DNA of 15,278 nucleotides from an uncultured Microbacterium sp. Its GTDB lineage: Bacteria > Actinomycetota > Actinomycetes > Actinomycetales > Microbacteriaceae. A model generated the notes under the pieces. It made no database searches, had not been told where the DNA came from, and saw only the letters and a list, made by a program, of their open reading frames with translations. The stretch covers positions 1 to 15,278 of the forward strand of contig CALKHM010000291.1 of assembly GCA_937988695.1 (NCBI GenBank), in the 5' to 3' direction. Shown here in pieces: positions 6,474 to 11,881 of the stretch (the stretch's first letter is position 1; the number at the start of each line of letters is the position of its first letter). Made by a program: the position numbers and the translations under genes.

Positions 6474-7790
6474 ATGCACAGCTTCATCAAGCGCGCCCTT
6501 CTAGGCGTGCTCCTGGCCGGCGGCATCACGCTCGTCGGCGCAACGGTCGCCAATGCGGCCGAGACATCGGGGGACGGCGGACTGCTGTCCGGTACCCAGG
6601 GAGTCGTCGACGTCGGTGCACCGGTCAGCGCGACCGGCAACGCCGTCTCGCTCATCGGCAGTTCCTCGTCGACGAGCGGCTCGACGGCCGCGCCGGTCTC
6701 TCAGACGACGACTCCGCCTGCGTCCACATCCGGCCAGGGGGGCACGGGTTCGGGGACGCAGGCGGTCATCTCTGTCCAGGTGCCGGTGACCGTGGAGGAT
6801 GCCGCCGTGACGGCCATCGGCGATCCGTCCACGACGCAGGCCACGCCATCCGCTGCAGAGCCGGCGGCACCCACGCCGGAGGCGACGACCTCCGGGACGG
6901 ACGGCACCGCGTCGGGCAACCAGGCACTGGTCGGCGTCGACGCCCCCGTGACCGTGGCCGGCAACGCGATCTCGGTGCTCGGCGACAGCTCGTCGGCGGC
7001 GCCCGCACAGAGCCCGGCCGCGGGGACCGCACCGACCACGGCGACGGAGGCGCCGGTGACGAGCGGAACCGACGGGATCGCCGGGGGGACTCAGCTGGTC
7101 GCGCCCGTGACCACACCGGTCACCGCCGGCGGCAACGCCATCTCGGTGCTCGGCGACTCGGCAACCTCGGCGAACACGACCGCACCCGCCACGACAGCAG
7201 GCACCGCGGCCACCACAAGCGGCACGGACGCCACCGCCGGAGGAACCCAGCTCGTCGCGCCCGTCACCGCACCGGTCACCGCCGGCGGCAACGCGATCTC
7301 GGTGCTCGGCGACCCGACGGCGATGGGGACGATGGCAACGCCCGCCCTCACCACCAGAACGCTCGGCATCAGCCCGACATCCGGCGGACTCGACGGCGTG
7401 CTCGACGGGTCCCAGCTCGCGCTGCCGCTCGCGCTCCCCGTCACGCTCGACGGCAACGCCGTCGCCGTGATCGGAGACCCGACGACGGACGTTCCGGGCA
7501 CGACACCGGGAGAGCCTGGCAGCGGCACACCGGGGACTCCCGGTGACACCGGGACGCCAGGCACCCCCGCGACCGAGGGGGGCACCGTGTCGAGCAGGGG
7601 CAACGGCGGGGCGGCGACCCCGGCGAGCACGTCAGCCAGCGCGGTCGGCGACGTCGCCATCACCGCCCCTACGGCAGTCGGCGGCGAGCTCGCGGAAACG
7701 GGCGCGACCTTTCCCCTCTGGACCCTGACGCTCGGCCTGGCTCTGATCGGCCTCGGCGTCATTCCGATGCTGCGCCGCCGGGCTGTGTAG
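6474..7790 (+). CDS. Chaplin-like repeat surface protein with LAETG sortase signal
   Basis: 438 aa, starting 5 nt after AGGAGGAGG. A signal peptide (KRALLGVLLAGGITLVGATV, cleavage near ANA-A at 28-29) leads to six copies of a 24-residue motif at 39-62, 93-116, 147-170, 204-227, 256-279 and 311-334. The clearest copy reads SGNQALVGVDAPVTVAGNAI and ends SVLG. This is the 'GNxxxVPVxVPVxVxGNxxxVxG' pattern of actinobacterial chaplins, the amyloid-forming hydrophobic coat proteins of Streptomyces. Copies are joined by Ser/Thr/Ala/Pro linkers. After a Gly/Pro/Thr-rich stalk (about 340-370) come LAETG (406-410), a membrane segment (about 413-431) and an RRR tail. LAXTG is the motif of class E sortases, so covalent attachment to peptidoglycan is expected. 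There is no cysteine, whereas classical chaplins often have a conserved pair. A strong hairpin follows the stop. Confidence 0.88.
   Translation: MHSFIKRALLGVLLAGGITLVGATVANAAETSGDGGLLSGTQGVVDVGAPVSATGNAVSLIGSSSSTSGSTAAPVSQTTTPPASTSGQGGTGSGTQAVISVQVPVTVEDAAVTAIGDPSTTQATPSAAEPAAPTPEATTSGTDGTASGNQALVGVDAPVTVAGNAISVLGDSSSAAPAQSPAAGTAPTTATEAPVTSGTDGIAGGTQLVAPVTTPVTAGGNAISVLGDSATSANTTAPATTAGTAATTSGTDATAGGTQLVAPVTAPVTAGGNAISVLGDPTAMGTMATPALTTRTLGISPTSGGLDGVLDGSQLALPLALPVTLDGNAVAVIGDPTTDVPGTTPGEPGSGTPGTPGDTGTPGTPATEGGTVSSRGNGGAATPASTSASAVGDVAITAPTAVGGELAETGATFPLWTLTLGLALIGLGVIPMLRRRAV
7083..7310 (+). repeat. Near-identical duplicated chaplin repeats 4 and 5
   Basis: Repeat 4 (7083-7154) and repeat 5 (7239-7310) encode the same 24 residues except for T versus A at one site (PVTTPV / PVTAPV). 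The DNA also differs at only a few positions. Repeats 1, 2, 3 and 6 are much more diverged, so these two reflect a recent internal duplication or gene conversion. Confidence 0.85.
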
Positions 7791-7793
7791 TCC

Positions 7794-7836
7794 GCGTGGG
7801 CGGGCGCGGCCCCAGCGCGTCCGCCCACGTTCTCGT
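7794..7836 (+). terminator. Intrinsic terminator after the chaplin-like gene
   Basis: CGTGGGCGGGCGCG (7795-7808) pairs with CGCGTCCGCCCACG (7816-7829): 14 pairs with a single G-U and a 7-nt loop, starting 5 bases after the stop codon. Only a short pyrimidine-rich tail (TTCTC) follows, as is common for actinobacterial terminators. Confidence 0.8.
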
Positions 7837-7838
7837 AT

Positions 7839-7885
7839 CGGATGCCGCGGCCCGCGGGGTGAGCAACTCCGGGTCGCGGCATCCG
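7839..7885. repeat. 11-bp perfect inverted repeat
   Basis: CGGATGCCGCG (7839-7849) and CGCGGCATCCG (7875-7885) are perfect inverted copies 25 bp apart, just past the terminator. Each arm contains the overrepresented octamer GGATGCCG. It could be a second terminator stem or a protein-binding site. Confidence 0.6.
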
Positions 7886-7936
7886 GCGTGCCCTGCCGCC
7901 GACAAGGGATTCAGCATCCTTCCCATCGCTTCTGGC

Positions 7937-7942
7937 TACAAT
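7937..7942 (+). promoter_or_regulatory. Candidate -10 of the ParA-like gene's leader
   Basis: TACAAT is a near-consensus -10 (five of six bases of TATAAT). No good -35 is seen at the usual distance. Transcription would start near 7949 at a run of G, giving a leader of about 225 nt. Confidence 0.45.
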
Positions 7943-7943
7943 T

Positions 7944-8131
7944 CCTCCGGGTGCCCTCTCACGACGGCGCCACCGCAGCCGACAGGCGAGAGGGGACTTC
8001 CCCGCCCCGCCCGGAGGCTGCGGAAGAGGGAGGCGAAGAGTTCAGTGACACTCTGCCGGATCCTCGAGCCGCGCGGGGACGCGGCACCGATGGCTGTGGC
8101 GAGACCGCCGCAGCGGGCATGAGTCTTCGCC
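7944..8131 (+). ncRNA. Strongly structured leader or small RNA upstream of the ParA-like gene
   Basis: Several perfect stems can form. CCTCCGGG (7944-7951) pairs with CCCGGAGG (8010-8017) and encloses CCCTCTC (7954-7960) with GAGAGGG (7988-7994). GGCGAAGA (8032-8039) pairs with TCTTCGCC (8124-8131), closing a domain with two hairpins: GCCGCG-loop-CGCGGC (8068-8085) and GCTGTGGCG-AGAC-CGCCGCAGC (8093-8114, one G-U). The same GGCGAAGAGT segment can instead pair locally with ACTCTGCC (8050-8057), so two folds compete, as in a riboswitch or attenuator. No RNA family was recognised: the conserved cores of RNase P RNA, tmRNA, SRP RNA, cobalamin, TPP, FMN and T-box elements are not seen. If transcription starts at 7949, the first arm of the outermost stem is mostly lost. 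Confidence 0.45.
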
Positions 8132-8174
8132 CATCCGACCGCCGGCTCCCTTCCGATCCTCTGAGGAGCAGCAC

Positions 8175-9578
8175 ATGCCGAACGCCACTGCGATCGCCGC
8201 GATCATCCGACCCGACGGTTCGGCCTCGCTGGATGCCGATGGCCACACCGAGAGCATCCTGACGACGCGGTCGGAGGACGCTCGGCGCGAGATCGTCCGC
8301 CGGGTGAGTTCACGGGCGGCAGCCGCAGGCGCTCCGCTGCCGGTCACGGTCACCGAGCCCGACGGCTCGGTTCGGCTGATCGTCGCCGCCGACGGCTCGG
8401 TGACCGTCATCGACGAGGTGCAGGCGGCGATCCAGGACGACGTGACGGCGCCGGAGCAGGAGATGCCCGCGCCGGCCGCGCCGGAGGCCACGCAGGCGGG
8501 CGGCACGATTCCGCCGCTCCTTGAACAGTCGGCTCCACCGCAGGCGGAAGCCGACCCCGCGCCGCCGGTCGACCGAACCTCTGTGGTCCCCGACGACCCC
8601 ACCGAAGCAGGCGCCCTGATCCCACCGGCTTCCTCCACCGCCGCCGACACGCGCGCACAAACGCGACGTGAGTCGTTCTTGAAGAACAAGCAGGCCGAGA
8701 AGCCCGCGACGAAGGGTTGGCGTGGCGCGCTGGCGCGTACCGGGATGCGCGTCGCGCCCAACGCGCGCGAACGCGCGGAGCGCGCTGATCTCGACGCCGT
8801 CTCGCAGCACTGGGCGGGCCCGCGGACGATCGCGGTCGTCAACGGCAAGGGCGGCGCGGGCAAGACGCCCACCACGATCGACCTTGCCGCCGTGTTCGCG
8901 CGTCACGGCGGCGCCGGCGTCCTGGCCTGGGACAACAACCAGACGCGAGGCACGCTGGGATGGCGCACCGAGCAGGGTCCGCACGATGCGACGCTGCTCG
9001 AGCTGCTGCCGCAGACCGGCCGCCTGCTCGGCGCGGACGCCCAGTCCGCAGATCTCGCGAACTTCGTGCATCATCAGACCGCCGACAAATACGACGTGCT
9101 GCGTTCGAAGCCCGCCGTGCTGGCCAGCGCGCAGCGGATCACCGCCGAGGACGTCTCCCGCATCCATGCGGTCGCCGCGAAGTACTACCGGCTCATCGTC
9201 ATCGACTCGGGCAACGATGAGACCGACCCGCTCTGGCTGCAGATGATCGACCACGCCGACCAGCTGGTGATCGCTACCACGACCCGTGACGATCACGCCG
9301 AGGCCGGCGCACTGCTGCTGGAGGGCCTCACCGAGCGCGACGAACGATCGGCGGAACTGGCGGCCAACGCGGTGACGATCGTCACGCAGGCCGATTCGAA
9401 GGCGACGGATGCCGACATCCGGCATGTCGCCGACGGGTTCCGTGCCATCGCGCGAGACGTCGTGACCATCCCGTTCGATCCGGCCCTGGTCGATGGCATC
9501 ATCGCCTTCGACGCGCTTCGCCCCCAGACGCGTCGCGCGTGGCTGGCAGCAGCCGCCACGATCGCTCGCGGGCTCTGA
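8175..9578 (+). CDS. ParA/MinD-type ATPase with long disordered N-terminus
   Basis: 467 aa; ATG preceded by GAGGAG. Residues 1-80 form a small domain with a repeated 'xDGS' hairpin (RPDGSAS, EPDGSVR, AADGSVT). Residues 85-160 are Ala/Pro/Glu-rich and probably unstructured, and 160-205 are basic (RRESFLKNKQ). The ATPase domain begins near 217 with IAVVNGKGGAGKTPTT, a deviant Walker A with the signature lysine (K225) and catalytic lysine (K230). The switch region reads LAWDNNQTRGTLGWR (250-264) where standard ParA has DxDPQGN, and Walker B is LIVIDSGND (340-348) instead of the usual D-T/P-P. Partner or cargo is unknown. There is no ParB or ESX gene beside it, so a role in chromosome segregation is not shown; positioning or secretion-linked roles are alternatives. 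It lies between dnaB and rplI, transcribed towards the ribosomal operon. Confidence 0.88.
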   Translation: MPNATAIAAIIRPDGSASLDADGHTESILTTRSEDARREIVRRVSSRAAAAGAPLPVTVTEPDGSVRLIVAADGSVTVIDEVQAAIQDDVTAPEQEMPAPAAPEATQAGGTIPPLLEQSAPPQAEADPAPPVDRTSVVPDDPTEAGALIPPASSTAADTRAQTRRESFLKNKQAEKPATKGWRGALARTGMRVAPNARERAERADLDAVSQHWAGPRTIAVVNGKGGAGKTPTTIDLAAVFARHGGAGVLAWDNNQTRGTLGWRTEQGPHDATLLELLPQTGRLLGADAQSADLANFVHHQTADKYDVLRSKPAVLASAQRITAEDVSRIHAVAAKYYRLIVIDSGNDETDPLWLQMIDHADQLVIATTTRDDHAEAGALLLEGLTERDERSAELAANAVTIVTQADSKATDADIRHVADGFRAIARDVVTIPFDPALVDGIIAFDALRPQTRRAWLAAAATIARGL

Positions 9579-9602
9579 GACCGCGCGACGCGTCGCGCGC
9601 CC

Positions 9603-9668
9603 GTGAGCCCGAGCGCCCCCCGCGCTCGCTCGTTCGTGAGCCCGAGCGCCGCCCGCGCTCGCTCGTTC
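9603..9668. repeat. 33-bp tandem repeat, two copies, each with a hairpin
   Basis: Units at 9603-9635 and 9636-9668 differ at one base. Each contains GAGCGC-5 nt-GCGCTC flanked by C and G (7-bp stem: 9610-9628 and 9643-9661). Located 25 bp after the ParA-like stop, they may act as terminators or processing sites; there is no T run. Confidence 0.85.
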
Positions 9669-9671
9669 GTG

Positions 9672-9767
9672 CTGCACTTTTCGGCTGATGCGCCTACCTT
9701 TTCCTGGCGCATCAGCAGAAAGCTACAGCGCCAGGTCGAACCCTGGCGCATCAGCGGCAAGCTGCAG
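9672..9767. repeat. Three copies of a 23-bp palindromic-type intergenic element
   Basis: The core GGCGCATCAGC, followed by a 12-bp conserved arm ending in CAG, occurs directly at 9706-9728 and 9745-9767 and inverted at 9672-9694. The first two cores form a perfect 11-bp inverted repeat (9684-9694 with 9706-9716) around an 11-nt loop. The direct copies share 23 of 26 bases from 9703 and 9742. GCGCCAGG (9728-9735) with CCTGGCGC (9742-9749) adds a second stem. The layout resembles REP/MITE-like elements; no open frame is supported. Confidence 0.8.
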
Positions 9768-9796
9768 CATTCGGGAGAGAGCCCGCCGCCACCCAT

Positions 9797-9840
9797 ACGC
9801 AGAACGGCCGCCGACCCGCGGGGCGGCGGCCGTTCTGCGT
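9797..9840. terminator. 17-bp-stem terminator between convergent transcription units
   Basis: ACGCAGAACGGCCGCCG (9797-9813) and its exact reverse complement (9824-9840) surround a 10-nt loop. It ends 6 bases before the rplI stop codon and can terminate both the minus-strand ribosomal operon and the plus-strand ParA-like gene. There is no U tract, as in many actinobacterial terminators. Confidence 0.88.
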
Positions 9841-9846
9841 TCGCGC

Positions 9847-10299
9847 CTACTTGGCGGCGACCACCTGCAGCGTGATGACCGCGGTCAGCTCGTCGCGCAG
9901 CCGAACGGTCGCCTCGTGCTCACCGACGGCCTTGATCGGCGAGGTGATGTGGATGCGGCGCTTGTCGAGGTCGCCGATGCCGGCGGCCTTGACCGCATCG
10001 GCGATGTCGGCGGTCTTCACCGAGCCGAACAGGCGGCCCTCGGTACCAGCCTTGACGGCCAGGCGCACCTTGGTGGACTCGAGGGCCTCCTTGAGCGCCA
10101 CGGCCTCCTCGTGGTCGTGGATCGCGCGCGCGTCACGGGCGGCGCGGATCGACGCCACCTGCTTCTCGCCACCACGGGTCCACGTCACCGCGAAACCCTG
10201 CGGGATGAGGTAGTTGCGGGCGTACCCGTTCTTGACCTCGACCACGTCACCGGCGCTACCCAGCCCGGCGACCTCGTTCGTGAGAATCAGCTTTGCCAT
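9847..10299 (-). CDS. rplI: 50S ribosomal protein L9
   Basis: 150 aa, normal for L9, which binds 23S rRNA at the base of the L1 stalk and limits frameshifting. The N-terminal domain MAKLILTNEVAGLGSAGDVV, then VKNGYARNYLIPQG (22-35), is the conserved RNA-binding part. A long charged connecting helix (about 45-75) leads to the C-terminal domain (GTEGRLFGSVKTADIADAVK, 85-104; RRIHITSPIKAVGEH, 114-128). The ATG at 10299 follows AAGGAGC by 3-4 nt; the frame stays open upstream, but only this start gives the universal MAKLIL beginning. It is the last gene of the rpsF-ssb-rpsR-rplI unit, 10 nt after rpsR, and ends at the strong hairpin 9797-9840. Confidence 0.98.
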   Translation of the reverse strand: MAKLILTNEVAGLGSAGDVVEVKNGYARNYLIPQGFAVTWTRGGEKQVASIRAARDARAIHDHEEAVALKEALESTKVRLAVKAGTEGRLFGSVKTADIADAVKAAGIGDLDKRRIHITSPIKAVGEHEATVRLRDELTAVITLQVVAAK

Positions 10300-10309
10300 C
10301 GGGTGCTCC

Positions 10310-10564
10310 TTAGCGGCCAGCGCCGGCGTAGGGCAGGAGCGCCATCTCGCGCGCGTTCTTGATGGCGCGGGCGATGAGACGCTGCTCCTGCACGGAGACA
10401 CCGGTGATACGACGGGCGCGGATCTTGCCGCGCTCCGAGATGAACTTGCGGAGGGTGGCGACGTCCTTGTAGTCAATGACGCCGACACGGATCGACTTCG
10501 CGGGAGCGGCGTTCTTCGCGCCCTTCCGCGGCTTGCGGCGGTCGCCGCTCGACTTTCCAGCCAT
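10310..10564 (-). CDS. rpsR: 30S ribosomal protein S18
   Basis: 84 aa; binds S6 as a heterodimer on the 30S platform. Conserved core: VIDYKDVATLRKFISERGKI (29-48), RARRITGVSVQEQRLIARAI (49-68), then KNAREMALLPY (69-79). The basic N-terminal extension (GKSSGDRRKPRKGAKN) is typical. There is no cysteine, so this is the zinc-independent form; some actinobacteria carry a second, zinc-ligand (CxxC) copy elsewhere. It is followed closely by rplI and separated from ssb by an unusually long (194-nt), structured spacer. Confidence 0.97.
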   Translation of the reverse strand: MAGKSSGDRRKPRKGAKNAAPAKSIRVGVIDYKDVATLRKFISERGKIRARRITGVSVQEQRLIARAIKNAREMALLPYAGAGR

Positions 10565-10669
10565 GTTGTTTCCTTAGATCAGATGAGAGTTGTGAGGGAT
10601 GCCTCGGTCTGGCGATCGTGTGAACTCGGCGCTTCACGCCTCGCTCCGCGATCGGGCCCAACGGGTTTC

Positions 10670-10757
10670 GACTCGCTCGCGCTTCCGCGCGGGCTCGCCC
10701 AACTTGAGTCGATCTCGCGTCAAGGTCGCTCCGCGACCGTGACCCGAGCCGACTCAA
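10670..10757 (-). promoter_or_regulatory. Competing hairpins in the ssb-rpsR spacer
   Basis: TTGAGTCG (10704-10711) pairs with CGACTCAA (10750-10757). Inside that pair GTCA-A-GGTCGC-TCC-GCGACC-G-TGAC (10719-10743) forms a near-perfect stem. The whole 54-nt hairpin starts one base after the ssb stop codon. The same GAGTCGA (10706-10712) can instead pair with TCGACTC (10670-10676) nearer rpsR. Mutually exclusive stems at this place suggest partial termination, RNA processing or attenuation that sets ssb versus rpsR/rplI levels. Part of the spacer (10660-10700) may be a dispersed intergenic repeat. Confidence 0.5.
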
Positions 10758-10758
10758 C

Positions 10759-11253
10759 TCAAAACGGCGTGTCGTCGCCGTAGTTGCCGGGGGTGCTCCA
10801 CGCGTCGGCGCCGCTCGACGAACCGGGGGTCGCCCACGGCTCCTCGGAGACCTGCTGACGCGGGGCGCCACCGGTCCCACCGCCCGAGGAGGCCGCGCGC
10901 GTGACCTGTGCGGTCGCGTAGCGCAGCGAGGGGCCGATCTCGTCGACCTCCAGCTCGATCGAGGTCCGGTTGTTGCCCTCGCGGTCCTGGTAGGAGCGCT
11001 GCTTCAGGCGCCCGGTCGCGATGACGCGGGAACCCTTGGTGAGCGAGCCTGCCACGTGCTCGGCGAAGTCACGCCACACGGACGCGCGGAGGAACAGCGC
11101 TTCGCCGTCCTTCCACTCGTTCGACTGGCGATCGAACGTACGCGGCGTCGACGCGATCGTGAAGTTCGCGACGGGCAGGCCGGACTGCGTGTAGCGCAGC
11201 TCGGGGTCTGCCGTGAGGTTGCCCACGACGGTGATGATCGTCTCGCCGGCCAT
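10759..11253 (-). CDS. ssb: Single-stranded DNA-binding protein
   Basis: 164 aa. The OB fold (1-112) starts MAGETIITVVGNLTADPELR and contains LFLRASVWRDFAEHVAGSL (53-71), GSRVIATGRLKQRSY (74-88) and ELEVDEIGPSLRYA (100-113). A Gly/Ser/Pro-rich flexible tail ends in YGDDTPF, the acidic tip that docks partner repair and replication proteins; the commoner ending is DDxPF with two prolines or DDEPPF, so the tip is a normal variant. It protects ssDNA at forks. The start lies 5 nt after the rpsF stop; the Shine-Dalgarno is inside the end of rpsF, so translation is probably coupled. Confidence 0.97.
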   Translation of the reverse strand: MAGETIITVVGNLTADPELRYTQSGLPVANFTIASTPRTFDRQSNEWKDGEALFLRASVWRDFAEHVAGSLTKGSRVIATGRLKQRSYQDREGNNRTSIELEVDEIGPSLRYATAQVTRAASSGGGTGGAPRQQVSEEPWATPGSSSGADAWSTPGNYGDDTPF

Positions 11254-11258
11254 CGTGC

Positions 11259-11630
11259 TTACGCCTTCGCTCCGGCGGTGGCCGACTTGCGGGCGGCCTT
11301 GGCGTCGCTGCGCACCTTCTCGGCGGCGACCTGAGCGATCGCCTCCTCGGCACGCAGCACCTTGGTGCGCATGACGAGCTCGTTCAGCTTGAGCTGACGG
11401 TCGAGCTCCTGCGTCGCCTCGCTGGTCGCGGTGAAGTTGACGACGGCGTAGATGCCCTCGCTCTTCTTCTGGATCTCGTACGCCAGACGGCGACGACCCC
11501 AGATGTCGATGTTCTCGATCGTCCCCTTGGCATCGGTGATGACCTTGAGGAACTTGTCCAAGTGCGTCGAGACCTGGCGCTCATCGATCTCAGGGTTCAG
11601 AATGACCATGAGTTCGTACTGGTGCGTCAC
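11259..11630 (-). CDS. rpsF: 30S ribosomal protein S6
   Basis: 123 aa; partner of S18 on the 30S platform. Hallmarks are YELMVILNPEID (5-16), ENIDIWGRRRLAYEI (39-53), GIYAVVNFTA (59-68) and NELVMRTKVLR (83-93). The C-terminal Ala/Lys-rich extension (about 95-123) is common in actinobacteria. The start is a GTG at 11630 with AAGGAGG about 8 nt before it. It is the first gene of the operon and has a leader of about 100 nt containing a perfect hairpin (11657-11679), where autoregulation by the S6:S18 complex may act. A TAGACT at 11732-11737 could be the -10, but no matching -35 is seen. Confidence 0.97.
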   Translation of the reverse strand: MTHQYELMVILNPEIDERQVSTHLDKFLKVITDAKGTIENIDIWGRRRLAYEIQKKSEGIYAVVNFTATSEATQELDRQLKLNELVMRTKVLRAEEAIAQVAAEKVRSDAKAARKSATAGAKA

Positions 11631-11656
11631 TAACCCACCTCCTTCGGACTAGAACG

Positions 11657-11679
11657 GCTCATGGGCATCTCCCATGAGC
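11657..11679 (-). promoter_or_regulatory. Leader hairpin of the rpsF operon, possible S6:S18 binding site
   Basis: On the mRNA, GCTCATGGG-AGATG-CCCATGAGC is a perfect 9-bp stem with a 5-nt loop, 27 nt before the rpsF start. The base that follows makes a CCG trinucleotide just after the stem (GAGCCGTTC). Known S6:S18 leader elements in other bacteria use a hairpin with a CCG motif; matching that motif here is suggestive, not proven. Confidence 0.45.
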
Positions 11680-11869
11680 AGGAGGGTGTGTTGCACGTCG
11701 CCCGGCACAGGACGCGCCAGACAACCTTGACAGTCTAACGGATGCCGCAGCCCGATGCATCCACCGATCATCGCCTCGGCACGCCGGTCGCCGGCCCATG
11801 CGCGTCACCGGTCCTTACCCGGGAGCACGGCCGCGCGCCGCACGCCGGGTGCCCGCAGGCACCGCCCGG

Positions 11870-11875
11870 TAGCGT
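11870..11875 (+). promoter_or_regulatory. -10 box of a leaderless transcript
   Basis: TAGCGT lies 6 nt before the GTG at 11882, so transcription should start at or next to the start codon. No Shine-Dalgarno precedes the gene, which fits a leaderless mRNA, common in actinobacteria. Confidence 0.6.
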
Positions 11876-11881
11876 GGTCAC

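Noticed and set aside
7944..8131. Known housekeeping RNA (RNase P, tmRNA, SRP RNA) or common riboswitch
   Set aside because: The conserved core sequences of these RNAs were looked for by eye and not found.
8310..9677. A 455-codon minus-strand open frame
   Set aside because: It is antisense to the ParA-type ATPase; its N-terminus is only the translated 33-bp tandem repeat.
9603..9767. CRISPR-like array
   Set aside because: The 33-bp units are directly adjacent with no spacers, the 23-bp copies are in mixed orientation, and no cas gene is present.
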